A stretch of DNA of 64,000 nt. Origin: Hanstruepera neustonica. Lineage in GTDB: Bacteria; Bacteroidota; Bacteroidia; Flavobacteriales; Flavobacteriaceae. The notes beneath the pieces are model-generated. The model was given only the letters and a program-made list of their open reading frames with translations. It had not been told where the DNA came from and did not search any database. Shown piece by piece: positions 17,357 through 27,106 of the stretch (position 1 is the first letter of the stretch; every line of letters begins with the position of its first letter). The DNA lies in contig NZ_POWF01000003.1 in NCBI RefSeq assembly GCF_002895005.1, positions 124,001 to 188,000 on the forward strand, read 5' to 3'. Both the position numbers and the translations under genes were made by a program.

Positions 17357-17746
17357 TTATTTATTGAGAATTTCTTCAATATGAGGTTTAAAGTAATTAG
17401 GGCCTTTTAGAACCTTACCATCCTCCCTGTAAATAGGCTCGCCATTTTCACCCAACTTGCTCATGTTACTGCGTTGAATTTCGTCAAAAACTTCTTCAAT
17501 TTTATGCTGCAATCCATGTTCAATAATGGTTCCACATAATATGTAAAGCATATCACCCAAAGCATCGGCAACCTCAACTAAATCATTGTTATTGGCCGCT
17601 TCTAAATATTCTTCATTTTCCTCACGCATTAATTTATAACGTAACATGTTCTTTTCCAGACCCAAATCGGCTTTCGGAGTCTCTCTATGCCCAATTTTAA
17701 AGGCTGTGTGGAATGCTTTAACAGCTTCAATTTTATCCTTCATCAA
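17357..17746 (-). CDS. MazG-like nucleotide pyrophosphohydrolase
   Basis: A 129-residue all-helical protein of the MazG/PRA-PH superfamily, which hydrolyses NTP-like substrates to NMP and PPi using Mg2+. The metal-binding pattern is REENEEYLEAANNNDLVEVA (ExxE) followed by DALGDMLYILCGTIIEHG (ExxD-type). Both helices are intact. The N-terminal AFHTAFKIGHRETPKADLGL and the C-terminal DGKVLKGPNYFKPHIEEIL are typical of the flavobacterial and phage-like variant. The natural substrate is not known; house-cleaning of damaged nucleotides is the usual inference. Confidence 0.85.
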   Translation of the reverse strand: MMKDKIEAVKAFHTAFKIGHRETPKADLGLEKNMLRYKLMREENEEYLEAANNNDLVEVADALGDMLYILCGTIIEHGLQHKIEEVFDEIQRSNMSKLGENGEPIYREDGKVLKGPNYFKPHIEEILNK

Positions 17747-17780
17747 TATATTTTAATTAAATTTGCATAAAATTAAGGAT

Positions 17781-17966
17781 ATGTTCACAAAAGGTCAATT
17801 AGTTTTTGGGATTTTATTTGCCATTGTTTTTGTAGTGGTACTCATTTACGCCTACAGAAAGGATATCCAACTTCACAAAAAGTACTATAAAGGCAGTATT
17901 TGGGTTTTGATTGCTTTTATTTCCTTTATATTGTTATTAGTTACCATTAAATGGTTGTTTCAATAA
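17781..17966 (+). CDS. Small two-TM membrane protein
   Basis: The start at 17781 (MFTKGQLVFGILFAIVFVVV) gives 61 residues with two membrane helices (about 6-24 and 40-58) joined by a basic loop AYRKDIQLHKKYYKG. The frame could begin 18 bp earlier, but the extra codons overlap the promoter region of the divergent MazG-like gene. I recognise no family, and a conserved short membrane protein of unknown role is the best description. It ends 72 bp before the SRPBCC gene. Confidence 0.65.
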   Translation: MFTKGQLVFGILFAIVFVVVLIYAYRKDIQLHKKYYKGSIWVLIAFISFILLLVTIKWLFQ

Positions 17967-18038
17967 AATAGCTACAACACTCTAATTGAAACCATACCGT
18001 TAATTTCATTATATTTGATATACTTAACAATCAAACTA

Positions 18039-19061
18039 ATGAAAGCAATCAAATACCTTCTCTTTGCCATATTAATTCTAGTAATTGGTATATCTATCTA
18101 TATTGCCGTTCAACCCAATTCATTTGAGGTGAAAAGAACACGGACTATTAACGCTCCTTCAGCTGTTATTTACAATAATGTTATTGATTTTAAAAATTGG
18201 GAAGCTTGGTCGAGCTGGGTAGAAAAAGATCCTGAAACGGTTATAACTTTGGGTGATACCACTGCTGGTGTTGGAGGTTCTTACAGTTGGGTAGATTCTC
18301 ATGGGTTAGGAAAAATGACCACATTGGCAACCAATCCAAACCAATCCATAGAACAGGAATTACAGTTTGAAGATTTTGAACCTTCTAAAATCACTTGGAA
18401 TTTTGAACCAACTGATGATGGTAAAACCAATGTCACATGGAAAATGAACAGTGAAAAAGTGCCATTTATGTTCAAAGCAAATGCACTATTAAAAGGTGGA
18501 TTTGATAATATGATAGGTCCCGATTTCGAACGTGGATTGGAAAAATTAGATAGTCTCATTGTGGAATCTATGATGAAATATTCTGTTAAAGTAGATGGTA
18601 TAGCCAATCATGGTGGCGGTTATTTCATTTACAATACGACATCGTGTAAAATGGATGATATTGAAGCAAAAATGACCGAAATGTTGTCAAAAATTGGCAG
18701 CTACGCTATGAAAAATCGGATTGCTATGGCTGGAGCACCTTATGTTAATTACCACAAATGGGATGAAGCTAACAATGCGGTTATATTCTCATGTTGCATT
18801 CCCACTACCAATCAAGTAATTACTACCGAAAGCGATATTTTAAGTGGTCAACTAGAGCCATTTAAAGCAGTCAAGACAACCTTAAAAGGTAATTACACCA
18901 ACTTAAAAGAGGCTTGGGATGAAACTTTTAAATATATTGAAAACTATCAACTGGTTCCCAAAGAAACTGGGCCTATGCTTGAAGTTTATCTAACCGATCC
19001 AGAATCCAAACCCAATCCAGCCGATTGGATTACGGAAATTTATATTGCAATTGAGGAATAA
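18039..19061 (+). CDS. SRPBCC domain protein with GyrI-like C-terminus
   Basis: The chosen start MKAIKYLLFAILILVIGISI (18039) provides a membrane anchor at about residues 4-24. Residues about 30-170 are an SRPBCC polyketide-cyclase-like lipid-binding fold (VKRTRTINAPSAVIYNNVID, WEAWSSWVEKDPET). Residues about 185-340 look like a GyrI/AraC effector-binding domain (MAGAPYVNYHKWDEANNAVI, ending EVYLTDPESKPNPADWITEI). The two-domain anchored arrangement is common in Bacteroidota. The ligand is unknown. The crcB start follows the stop with no gap, so they are co-translated. Confidence 0.85.
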   Translation: MKAIKYLLFAILILVIGISIYIAVQPNSFEVKRTRTINAPSAVIYNNVIDFKNWEAWSSWVEKDPETVITLGDTTAGVGGSYSWVDSHGLGKMTTLATNPNQSIEQELQFEDFEPSKITWNFEPTDDGKTNVTWKMNSEKVPFMFKANALLKGGFDNMIGPDFERGLEKLDSLIVESMMKYSVKVDGIANHGGGYFIYNTTSCKMDDIEAKMTEMLSKIGSYAMKNRIAMAGAPYVNYHKWDEANNAVIFSCCIPTTNQVITTESDILSGQLEPFKAVKTTLKGNYTNLKEAWDETFKYIENYQLVPKETGPMLEVYLTDPESKPNPADWITEIYIAIEE

Positions 19062-19433
19062 ATGAAAAACCTGCTTCTCGTTTTTCTTGGTGGTGGCGTA
19101 GGAAGTGTTTTACGATACGTCATTGGTAAGTTCTTAAATAGTCATGAATCTGGCATTCCATATGGTACGTTCGCTGCTAATATTTTAGGTAGTTTTCTCA
19201 TTGGAATCATACTAGGTTTGGCAGCAAAAAACGACACCCTTAACTCCAACCAAACGCTGTTTCTAGCAACAGGTTTTTGTGGTGGATTTACCACATTCTC
19301 AACATTTGCTTATGAAAACCATATTTTATTGAAGTCTGGTGATTTTACCAGTTTTGCAATCTATACCATTGCAAGTTTTATTTTAGGTTTTCTGGCTGTA
19401 TTTTTTGGAATGTATGTCGTAAAGTTTGTTTAA
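19062..19433 (+). CDS. crcB: Fluoride channel CrcB/Fluc
   Basis: A dual-topology dimeric channel that lets fluoride leave the cell. The 123 residues hold four membrane helices with the family marks GGGVGSVLRYVIGKF (about 10-24), GTFAANILGSFLIG with the conserved Asn, and ATGFCGGFTTFSTFAYE, which lines the pore with the central Na+ site. The length is typical for a homodimeric Fluc. The start immediately follows the SRPBCC stop. I see no fluoride riboswitch before this operon. The end overlaps the convergent DUF1684 gene by 4 bp. Confidence 0.96.
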   Translation: MKNLLLVFLGGGVGSVLRYVIGKFLNSHESGIPYGTFAANILGSFLIGIILGLAAKNDTLNSNQTLFLATGFCGGFTTFSTFAYENHILLKSGDFTSFAIYTIASFILGFLAVFFGMYVVKFV

Positions 19434-20032
19434 TGTTTTTTAAATGTTTTAACGCCTGCTTCAATTTTGGTGTCTAAATAATTCTCTCTGGGAACAATGG
19501 GACAGGAATATTTTTCGTTGTAAGCACAATACGGATTATAAGCCGTGTTAAAATCAATGGTTAAATTATGCCCCTTTGGAATACGACATTCCACATAACG
19601 GCCTCCAGCATAGCTTGTCTCACCATTGGTGCTATCTAAAAAAGGCAAAAACAAATAATCCTCATATCCAGGTTCCGACAATAACCCAATATTCTGATAG
19701 ATATTCAACTGATGATTTTCACCATGAAGTTTAAATGAAACAACCCCATACTTGACATATTCAGGCAAACGCTCTGTTGTAGTTTTCATTTTAAACGGTT
19801 TTTCATTTGGGGTCCTTGTTAATGTTGCATGAACCACATAAATGGAATCAAACTTAAAAAAATCGAGTCCCTTAAATGTCTTTCGATCCTTATCTTTTAA
19901 AGGTGATTTTGAAGCATCTTTAAAATTGGCATTCATTTCACGTTGCCAATCGGTTTCTCCTGTAATAGGCTCTTTTTTTTGAGCGCAAGCACTTACGGAA
20001 ATAATCAAAAAAAGGACAAAAAGTTTTTTCAT
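19430..20032 (-). CDS. DUF1684 domain lipoprotein
   Basis: MKKLFVLFLIISVSACAQKK is a lipoprotein signal with cysteine at residue 16. The 200-residue product matches DUF1684: WQREMNANFKDASKSPLKDK at the start, KGLDFFKFDSIYVVHATLTR, FLPFLDSTNGETSYAGGRYV, and a C-terminal IDFNTAYNPYCAYNEKYSCP with the conserved NPYCAY motif. The domain is of unknown function, and some members look like beta-rich binding proteins. It lies on the opposite strand to crcB and overlaps its 3' end by 4 bp, so the two genes are not coordinated. Confidence 0.9.
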   Translation of the reverse strand: MKKLFVLFLIISVSACAQKKEPITGETDWQREMNANFKDASKSPLKDKDRKTFKGLDFFKFDSIYVVHATLTRTPNEKPFKMKTTTERLPEYVKYGVVSFKLHGENHQLNIYQNIGLLSEPGYEDYLFLPFLDSTNGETSYAGGRYVECRIPKGHNLTIDFNTAYNPYCAYNEKYSCPIVPRENYLDTKIEAGVKTFKKH

Positions 20033-20210
20033 TTTTTATTTTTTTCGTTTTCAAAAATACAACTTAAAGTTTTTTTACCTAGTTTTGGTTAACAAATAGA
20101 AAAATTATGCAAAACTGCATCGTAACATATACTAAAAGACAGACCTCTTGGATTGAGAGTTGGGCTAGCTATATATTATGATGATATAAAAATACAAATA
20201 AACAATATAG

Positions 20211-20240
20211 AAAAGTCCGACGATATCGTCGGACTTTTTA
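20211..20240 (+). terminator. 28-bp perfect palindrome with T tail, orphan terminator or operator
   Basis: AAAAGTCCGACGAT pairs perfectly with ATCGTCGGACTTTT, ending in a T run. It lies between two divergent genes, 22 bp before the MFS start, and not after any visible gene. It could end a short upstream transcript (leader or small RNA) or act as a regulator site. Confidence 0.7.
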
Positions 20241-20261
20241 CTTTTATAACAATCAATCAAA

Positions 20262-21479
20262 ATGAAAACTTTATTCAACAATTACTTAAACACGTTTAAA
20301 GGACTTTCTCGAGAAGTGTGGTGGTTAGCACTAATCACTTTAATCAATAGAGCTGGAACCATGGTTATTCCATTTCTATCACTCTACCTCACAACCGACT
20401 TAAACTTTACATTAAATCAAGTTGGATGGGTTATGTCAGCTTTTGGATTTGGATCTGTAGTTGGCTCATGGTTAGGTGGAAAACTGACAGATACCATAGG
20501 CTATTATAAAGTTATGGTTAGAAGTTTGTTGACAACGGGTATTTTATTTATTGGTTTGCAATTTTTAAACACATTTACTGCCATTTGTATAGGCATCTTT
20601 TTGGTTATGTTGGTTGCTGATATGTTTCGTCCAGCTATGTACGTGGCATTAAGCGCATACAGCAAACCTGAAAACAAAACGCGTTCCGTAACATTGATTC
20701 GCTTGGCAATAAATTTAGGTTTTTCAGCAGGTCCTGCTTTAGGAGGCTTAATTATTATAACCATGAGTTATAGTGGTTTATTTTGGGTTGATGGCATTAC
20801 CTGTATTCTGGCTACCATTTTATTGATGAAAGTATTGAATCCTAAAAAAGCGAAAACAACGGACAACGTCATCAATGAGAATCCGCAATCAGCATACAGC
20901 GATAAAGCATTTTGGATTTTTCTAGCATCCATGACGGTATTTGGTATTATATTTTTACAATATTTTTCTACTATGCCAATTTACTATAAAGATATCCATG
21001 CTTTAACAGAATTGGAGATTGGGTTGTTATTAGGATTGAATGGTGCCTTTATTTTCATATTGGAAATGCCATTAATTAAATGGTTGGAAAACACAAAATA
21101 TTCTAAAACGTTTCTCATGTTAGTTGGAGCTTTTTTAACAGCAGCAAGCTTTTTGGTCCTAAATCTTACTTCCTGGGTTGGTATCTTGCTAGTGGGTATG
21201 TTATTTATGACGGTTGGTGAAATGATAGCCTTTCCATTTTCCAATGCATTTGCCATGGAACGTGCCAAAAAAGGGAATCAAGGAGAATATATGGCTTTAT
21301 ACACCATTTCATTCTCGATAGCCCATATTTTTGGACATAATGCTGGTATGCAATTAGTAGATCACTTGGGATTTGACAATACCTGGTACATTATGACAGT
21401 ACTTGGTATAATTTGTGCTTTTTTATTATGGATATTAAAGCGATATTTAAAAGCTAAAAATGAATTGAGTCATGAATAG
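20262..21479 (+). CDS. MFS transporter, drug-efflux type
   Basis: A 405-residue protein with 12 predicted membrane segments. The MFS A-motif is GSWLGGKLTDTIGYYKVMVR after segment 2. The N-terminus LSREVWWLALITLINRAGTM and LTLNQVGWVMSAFGFGSVV follow the DHA1-like YdeE/MdtH group. The C-terminal half contains the EYMALYTISFSIAHIFGHNA block. It likely exports small molecules by proton antiport; the substrate is unknown. It overlaps the next gene by 8 bp, and a perfect palindrome lies 22 bp upstream of its start. Confidence 0.9.
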   Translation: MKTLFNNYLNTFKGLSREVWWLALITLINRAGTMVIPFLSLYLTTDLNFTLNQVGWVMSAFGFGSVVGSWLGGKLTDTIGYYKVMVRSLLTTGILFIGLQFLNTFTAICIGIFLVMLVADMFRPAMYVALSAYSKPENKTRSVTLIRLAINLGFSAGPALGGLIIITMSYSGLFWVDGITCILATILLMKVLNPKKAKTTDNVINENPQSAYSDKAFWIFLASMTVFGIIFLQYFSTMPIYYKDIHALTELEIGLLLGLNGAFIFILEMPLIKWLENTKYSKTFLMLVGAFLTAASFLVLNLTSWVGILLVGMLFMTVGEMIAFPFSNAFAMERAKKGNQGEYMALYTISFSIAHIFGHNAGMQLVDHLGFDNTWYIMTVLGIICAFLLWILKRYLKAKNELSHE

Positions 21480-21981
21480 ACCTTGGGAAAACTCACCGAT
21501 ATTTCAAAAAGCAGAAAGTATCAGAAAACTTGCTGATTCTATTGTTGAGATAGCCATGGAGTCCGAGATGTTTTTTGAAACTGAAGAAGATGGCAAAATG
21601 ATTGATAATAGCATAAATTATCTCGTTGATAATTCACTCATCATTCCTGCGAATATTGCCGAAGTTTGGGATGAGGAAACACCCTATGATTTAAAAATGG
21701 AGAATGCTACGTCTATTAGAATGGCAGCCAGAGAGATTCTATCCTCCTTAATGATACTTGAAGACTTTGGCTTTAAGGATATCGAATACCTTAACGTGCT
21801 TCGTGAAGAAATGGAAGAATTTCGCGTGTTATTTGCCGAGTGGGTTAAAACATTTGACCCTTGGAACTATATTATTGACCGTTGGGGTTTGTTCAATCCG
21901 CCTGGAGTAAACTATGACGATCCAAATCCCGATGATGACATTCATTTTAATGGCGATGAAGATGATATTGATGAGGACTAA
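21472..21981 (+). CDS. Helical-bundle protein, function unknown (paralogue of the protein at 22546)
   Basis: A 169-residue acidic protein that looks like a four-helix bundle: SPIFQKAESIRKLADSIVEI, then MIDNSINYLVDNSLIIPANI, then ENATSIRMAAREILSSLMIL and IEYLNVLREEMEEFRVLFAE. A very acidic tail (DDPNPDDDIHFNGDEDDIDED region) follows. It overlaps the MFS gene, so it is expressed with it. The N-terminal SPIxQKA and the last helix match the small protein at 22546, on the other side of the Lrp gene. The shape resembles 23S rRNA intervening-sequence-type four-helix proteins, but I cannot assign a role. Confidence 0.75.
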   Translation: MNRPWENSPIFQKAESIRKLADSIVEIAMESEMFFETEEDGKMIDNSINYLVDNSLIIPANIAEVWDEETPYDLKMENATSIRMAAREILSSLMILEDFGFKDIEYLNVLREEMEEFRVLFAEWVKTFDPWNYIIDRWGLFNPPGVNYDDPNPDDDIHFNGDEDDIDED

Positions 21982-21983
21982 CC

Positions 21984-22427
21984 TTATTTTAATGGCTTAA
22001 CCGGATTGTGCTTCACAACATGTGATAGCACAATCTGCGTTTTCGCTTCACCATAAACAATTAATTGATCTATGAATGTTTCCAGATGTTTTTGGTTTTT
22101 TAAAACCACTTCCATGACAATGTTCTCGTTTCCGGTAATTCGGTAACAATTGATAACCTCATCATAAGTCTTAACCTTTTCCAAAAAGGGCTTTAACATA
22201 CCCATAAAAGCACGAATGGTAATAAGGGCTTTTAACTGATAACCAGCCTCAAAGGGTGAAACAGTTGTATGATAATCCTGAATAATTCCCAAATCTTCCA
22301 TTTTCTTGATACGCTCTGAAACAGCTGGCGAACTTATCCCAACCTGTCGTCCAATTTCTGCATTGCTCATACGCGCATTTTTTTGCAAACAACCAAGAAT
22401 CTTCCAGTTCAACGAATCAATACTCAT
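21984..22427 (-). CDS. Lrp/AsnC family transcriptional regulator
   Basis: The 147 residues comprise an N-terminal helix-turn-helix (SLNWKILGCLQKNARMSNAE, IGRQVGISSPAVSERIKKME) and a C-terminal RAM ligand-binding domain with GYQLKALITIRAFMGML and VINCYRITGNENIVMEVVLK. The family forms octamers that bind amino acids and control metabolism or transport. The target genes are not evident. It faces the helical-bundle gene tail to tail and is divergent from its paralogue at 22546, which shares the 118-bp upstream region and may therefore be a target. Confidence 0.93.
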   Translation of the reverse strand: MSIDSLNWKILGCLQKNARMSNAEIGRQVGISSPAVSERIKKMEDLGIIQDYHTTVSPFEAGYQLKALITIRAFMGMLKPFLEKVKTYDEVINCYRITGNENIVMEVVLKNQKHLETFIDQLIVYGEAKTQIVLSHVVKHNPVKPLK

Positions 22428-22517
22428 TTTAAATAAAAATGTCTTAAAATAATTAATAATTAAACCAAATATACAATTTTACATTAAATATTAAAGAATA
22501 AATTCAGCATTAGTAAG

Positions 22518-22525
22518 TAATTTTG
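22518..22525 (+). promoter_or_regulatory. -7 promoter box for the small gene at 22546
   Basis: TAATTTTG matches TAnnTTTG exactly, 20 bp before the ATG. Confidence 0.6.
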
Positions 22526-22545
22526 ATAAAATTGCTATTATAAAC

Positions 22546-22941
22546 ATGTTATCAAACGCGCCATCAAACTTGTTCCATTCGCCTATATATCAGAAGGCTA
22601 TGGAAATCATTATCCTATCCAGAAGCATTTCTACTTATTTAAATCAAGATTTAAATGGATTACTTCCTAATGGTGCAGAAGACGACCATATTTACTTTTC
22701 AGGAGATATTGTGCAGCAATCCGTGTCATTGGCTCCTGAAATTGAAAAAGCAGAACAGGAACGCTACACAGAAAAAAAACACAAGCACATTGCCTCTATT
22801 AAGCGTCTAACATCGCTCTTAAACAAAAATGTAAAACGTTTGGAAAACTGCAATAGTAATGGTAAGGATTACCTGCCTTTGTTACGTTCTGAACTACAAA
22901 AATTCAAAAAATTACAACACACCTGGATGTTGACTCTTTAG
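22546..22941 (+). CDS. Small helical protein, function unknown
   Basis: The 131 residues begin MLSNAPSNLFHSPIYQKAME and share SPI[YF]QKA and a closing helix (DYLPLLRSELQKFKKLQHTW) with the protein at 21472, suggesting distant paralogy. The middle is Lys/Glu-rich helix. The acidic tail of the paralogue is absent. The gene sits opposite the Lrp/AsnC gene and has its own promoter. I recognise no catalytic residues. The pair may be structural or regulatory helical bundles. Confidence 0.7.
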   Translation: MLSNAPSNLFHSPIYQKAMEIIILSRSISTYLNQDLNGLLPNGAEDDHIYFSGDIVQQSVSLAPEIEKAEQERYTEKKHKHIASIKRLTSLLNKNVKRLENCNSNGKDYLPLLRSELQKFKKLQHTWMLTL

Positions 22942-22983
22942 TGCGCTTTTCCTATATTTAACATGAATCTTTAACAGATATCC

Positions 22984-23604
22984 ATGAAACATATCTTATG
23001 GGTTGTTTTAACGACAATTAGCCTTTCTGCGTTTTCCCAACATATTAAAATTGACAAGAAAAAACTGGAATTTCTAAAAAACGAAACCCATGTTCTGGTT
23101 AAATTCAAGTATGATAATCTATCATTTAATGCTGATAATCTTTCGGAAATAGTTTTTATTGATTATTTCGAGGAAAAAATGGCCTCCAGACAAAAGGATA
23201 GCACAGGTTGGACCCATGCCTATTTTAAACATAAAGACTCTTTATGGCAAGAGGCTTACGTTTCCAAGCTCAATGAAACATTAGAGCGTTATCAAGCGCC
23301 AATTTTTTCTTTAGATGAATCCTTGAGCACGAATTATTACATGCTGGTTGAAGTGTCATGGATTTATGCAGGATATGATATAGGCATTGCAAAATCGCCT
23401 TCAAAAGTTAAATTAAAACTTCACATCTTTGAACAGGATACCAAAAAGAAAATGACAACCATTCCTGTCGGGATAACCACAGCCGATAATGACAAGGAGG
23501 ACAACGACAGTGAATGGACCTATTTGAGGCGTATTCAAAATGCCTTTACTATTTCCGGGTTTAAATTGGGTATTGCTCTAAAAAGAGTGTTTGATAAAAA
23601 ATAA
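22984..23604 (+). CDS. Secreted protein of unknown function
   Basis: MKHILWVVLTTISLSAFSQH is a signal peptide with cleavage after FSQ. The mature part of the 206 residues has mixed strands and helices (THVLVKFKYDNLSFNADNL; SKLNETLERYQAPIFSL; YYMLVEVSWIYAGYDIGIAK; VKLKLHIFEQDTKKKMTTIP). The alternating pattern suggests a periplasmic beta-rich fold, but no family motif is visible. The gene is 42 bp from the previous one and ends 2 bp from the convergent mutase gene. Confidence 0.7.
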   Translation: MKHILWVVLTTISLSAFSQHIKIDKKKLEFLKNETHVLVKFKYDNLSFNADNLSEIVFIDYFEEKMASRQKDSTGWTHAYFKHKDSLWQEAYVSKLNETLERYQAPIFSLDESLSTNYYMLVEVSWIYAGYDIGIAKSPSKVKLKLHIFEQDTKKKMTTIPVGITTADNDKEDNDSEWTYLRRIQNAFTISGFKLGIALKRVFDKK

Positions 23605-23606
23605 CA

Positions 23607-26600
23607 CTACATATTACGACGATACTGTCCACCTACTTCAAATAACGCATCCGTAATTTGTCCTAAAGAGCACACTTTGCAGACATCCATTAGTGCTTCA
23701 AATATGTTTTGATTGTTAATGGCTGTTTGTTGTAAATTTTTTAATAAGGCTGTCGTGTCATTTCCTTTATGTAAGTTCTCCAGCGTTTTAATTTGATATT
23801 GCTTTTCGGCTTCAGTCGCACGAATGACTTCGGCAGGTTGAACCGTTGGTGACCCTTTTGAACTTAAAAATGTATTAACTCCAATGATTGGGAACTGCCC
23901 ATTATGTTTCAAGGTTTCATAGTATAAACTTTCTTCCTGAATCTTGCTACGTTGGTACATCGTTTCCATAGCTCCCAACACACCACCGCGTTCTGTGATT
24001 CTGTCAAATTCCATTAATACAGCCTCCTCAACCAAATCGGTTAATTCTTCAATAATAAACGAGCCTTGTATTGGATTTTCATTTTTGGCCAATCCGAGCT
24101 CTTTATTAATAATTAACTGGATAGCCATAGCACGACGCACAGATTCTTCAGTAGGTGTTGTAATGGCCTCATCATAAGCGTTTGTATGCAATGAATTACA
24201 GTTGTCATAAATAGCATATAGTGCCTGAAGTGTTGTACGAATATCGTTAAAGTCAATTTCCTGCGCGTGTAAACTGCGTCCAGAAGTTTGAATATGATAT
24301 TTAAGCATTTGTGCTCTTGGATTGGCATCATATTTATACTTCATGGCTTTTGACCAAATTTTTCTCGCTACGCGACCAATAACGGCATATTCAGGATCAA
24401 TACCATTAGAAAAGAAGAACGATAGGTTTGGTCCAAACTTGTTAATGTCCATCCCTCGTGATAAGTAGTACTCCACATAGGTAAAACCGTTTGATAAAGT
24501 TAAAGCCAGTTGCGTAATAGGATTGGCTCCTGCCTCTGCTATATGATATCCTGAAATGGAAACCGAGTAAAAATTACGGACATTGTTGTCAATGAAATAC
24601 TCTTGAACATCACCCATTAATCGCAAGGCAAATTCAGTTGAAAAAATACAGGTGTTTTGAGCCTGGTCTTCCTTTAAAATATCCGCTTGAACCGTTCCTC
24701 TAACTTGCGCAATGGTTCGTGTTTTAATCTCTTGATAAACATCTGCCGGTAATACTTGATCTCCCGTAATACCCAATAACATTAGACCTAAACCATCATT
24801 GCCTTCTGGTAAGTCTCCATTGTATTTTGGTCTTTCGACACCTTTTTCCTTGTATATTTTAGCAATCTTGGCTTCTACTTCTTTTTCAAGTCCATTTTCC
24901 TTGATATAAATCTCACATTGTTGATCAATGGCTGCGTTCATAAAGAATCCTAATAACATTGGAGCTGGACCATTAATGGTCATGCTCACAGAAGTCATAA
25001 CATCGGCTAGATTAAATCCGGAGTACAATTTCTTGGCGTCATCTAAACAACATATACTGACACCAGCATTACCAATTTTACCATAAATGTCAGGGCGTAA
25101 ATCAGGATCATTTCCATACAAAGTCACACTATCAAAGGCTGTAGATAAACGCTTGGCTGGCATACCTTGGCTCACATAATGAAAACGCTTGTTTGTTCTT
25201 TCGGGTCCACCTTCTCCAGCAAACATACGTGCTGGATCTTCTCCGGTACGCTTAAAAGGATATAATCCTGAAGTAAATGGAAATTCACCAGGCACATTTT
25301 CTTGTAATGTCCATCTTAAAATATCGCCCCAGGCCTGATACTTTGGTAGAGCCACTTTAGGTATTTGCAAATGTGACAGTGACTCTGTATGGGTTTCTAT
25401 TTTAATTTCCTTATCACGAACTTTAAAGGAATAGACTGGGTTTTTGTATTTGTTGACTTTATCATCCCAACCTAATATAACTTCCCAGTTGTATGGGTCT
25501 AAATTTAATTTAACACGGTCAAACTCACCAACCAATAACTTTACAAAATCTGGTTGCTTGCTAGATTCAATGGATTTTGAATCGATTCCCGCTTTGTCTA
25601 AAACTGGCGTTTTACCGACAACTGTTTCTAATGTTTTATAAATCCCATATAGTTTTTGAGCGACCTCAACCTGTTCATTGGCTGTTTTGTCATAGGAACG
25701 ATTATTTTCTGCTATTTCAGATAAATAACGCGTTCTAGAAGGCGGAATAACAAAAATCTTTTCACTCATTTCATTTGAAATATGAAAAGTGGATTTTAAA
25801 TCGGTTTTTGTTTTTTCCACTAATTTATCCATAACGGCTTTATACAATGTATTCATCCCTGGATCATTAAATTGAGAGGCTATTGTTCCATAAACCGGTA
25901 ATTCCTCTTGAGGGATGTCCCAAAGATTATTATTACGCATGTATTGTTTTTTGACATCGCGTAAGGCATCCAATGACCCACGTTTGTCAAATTTGTTGAT
26001 GGCTACCAAATCTGCAAAATCAAGCATATCGATTTTCTCCAATTGGGTTGCCGCACCAAATTCAGGGGTCATAACATATAGTGACACATCAGAATGTTCA
26101 ATAATTTCCGTATCCGATTGACCAATACCCGATGTTTCCAAAATGATTAAATCGTATTCAGCGGCCTTGAGCACCTCAACCGCTTCATGTACATATTTGG
26201 ATAAAGCCAGATTGGATTGTCTTGTTGCCAAACTTCGCATATAAACACGTGGTGAATTAATGGCATTCATGCGAATTCTATCGCCTAATAAAGCACCTCC
26301 TGTTTTCCTTTTTGAGGGGTCTACTGAAATTAACCCAACCGTTTTTTCTGGAAAATCTATTAAAAATCGGCGTACTAATTCATCAACCAAGGACGACTTA
26401 CCTGCACCACCAGTTCCCGTTATTCCTAAAACTGGTGTTTTGGAATTTTTATTTTTGTTATGAATTTTATCCAATGAATCTTTAGCGACTTCAGGAAAAT
26501 TCTCAGCTGAAGAAATCACTCTCGCAATAGCCTTTGGATTTTTCTTTTCTAAACTATCTACTTCACCATTTAAAGAGTCACCAATCGCAAAATCAGACTT

Positions 26601-27023
26601 CTCAACCAAATCATTAATCATACCTTGTAAACCCATTTCACGACCATCATCAGGAGAATAAATACGGTCAATACCATAATCCATAAGTTCCTTAATTTCA
26701 GAAGGCAAAATCACGCCACCACCGCCGCCAAAAATTTTGATATGGCCTGCACCACGTTCGGCCAACAAATCATGCATATACTTAAAGTATTCAGTATGAC
26801 CTCCTTGATAAGACGTTAAACAAATAGCATTGGCATCTTCTTGAATAGCCGTATTGACCACTTCCTCTACACTGCGATCATGCCCTAAATGAATGACCTC
26901 AACACCAGTTGCCTGAATGATACGTCTCATGATATTAATGGAGGCATCATGTCCATCAAATAATGAGGCTGCGGTGACTATTCTAACTTTATGCTTTGGT
27001 TTATAAGGTGCTACTTGTTTCAT
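23607..27023 (-). CDS. icmF: Fused acyl-CoA mutase, IcmF-type (B12-dependent)
   Basis: This 1138-residue fusion isomerises an acyl-CoA (isobutyryl-CoA to butyryl-CoA in characterised IcmF) using adenosylcobalamin. Order of domains: B12-binding (about 10-145) with [16 protein letters not shown] and [15 protein letters not shown]; MeaI-type GTPase chaperone (about 195-430) with [17 protein letters not shown] and [17 protein letters not shown]; then the mutase barrel (about 560-1120) with [33 protein letters not shown] and [20 protein letters not shown]. The B12-GTPase-mutase order separates IcmF from ordinary methylmalonyl-CoA mutase. The true substrate needs the active-site residues compared with known IcmFs. 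It stands alone. Confidence 0.93.
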   Translation of the reverse strand: MKQVAPYKPKHKVRIVTAASLFDGHDASINIMRRIIQATGVEVIHLGHDRSVEEVVNTAIQEDANAICLTSYQGGHTEYFKYMHDLLAERGAGHIKIFGGGGGVILPSEIKELMDYGIDRIYSPDDGREMGLQGMINDLVEKSDFAIGDSLNGEVDSLEKKNPKAIARVISSAENFPEVAKDSLDKIHNKNKNSKTPVLGITGTGGAGKSSLVDELVRRFLIDFPEKTVGLISVDPSKRKTGGALLGDRIRMNAINSPRVYMRSLATRQSNLALSKYVHEAVEVLKAAEYDLIILETSGIGQSDTEIIEHSDVSLYVMTPEFGAATQLEKIDMLDFADLVAINKFDKRGSLDALRDVKKQYMRNNNLWDIPQEELPVYGTIASQFNDPGMNTLYKAVMDKLVEKTKTDLKSTFHISNEMSEKIFVIPPSRTRYLSEIAENNRSYDKTANEQVEVAQKLYGIYKTLETVVGKTPVLDKAGIDSKSIESSKQPDFVKLLVGEFDRVKLNLDPYNWEVILGWDDKVNKYKNPVYSFKVRDKEIKIETHTESLSHLQIPKVALPKYQAWGDILRWTLQENVPGEFPFTSGLYPFKRTGEDPARMFAGEGGPERTNKRFHYVSQGMPAKRLSTAFDSVTLYGNDPDLRPDIYGKIGNAGVSICCLDDAKKLYSGFNLADVMTSVSMTINGPAPMLLGFFMNAAIDQQCEIYIKENGLEKEVEAKIAKIYKEKGVERPKYNGDLPEGNDGLGLMLLGITGDQVLPADVYQEIKTRTIAQVRGTVQADILKEDQAQNTCIFSTEFALRLMGDVQEYFIDNNVRNFYSVSISGYHIAEAGANPITQLALTLSNGFTYVEYYLSRGMDINKFGPNLSFFFSNGIDPEYAVIGRVARKIWSKAMKYKYDANPRAQMLKYHIQTSGRSLHAQEIDFNDIRTTLQALYAIYDNCNSLHTNAYDEAITTPTEESVRRAMAIQLIINKELGLAKNENPIQGSFIIEELTDLVEEAVLMEFDRITERGGVLGAMETMYQRSKIQEESLYYETLKHNGQFPIIGVNTFLSSKGSPTVQPAEVIRATEAEKQYQIKTLENLHKGNDTTALLKNLQQTAINNQNIFEALMDVCKVCSLGQITDALFEVGGQYRRNM

Positions 27024-27106
27024 GAATTATGAATCTGACTTTTTAGTGCGGCAAAATTACGAAATATTCAAAAAAATATTCCTGTTTTTAATAATTATCT
27101 AACAGT

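Noticed and set aside
19062-19433. Fluoride riboswitch before crcB
   Set aside because: crcB starts directly after the SRPBCC gene with no leader, and the region before that operon shows no riboswitch-like fold that I can recognise.
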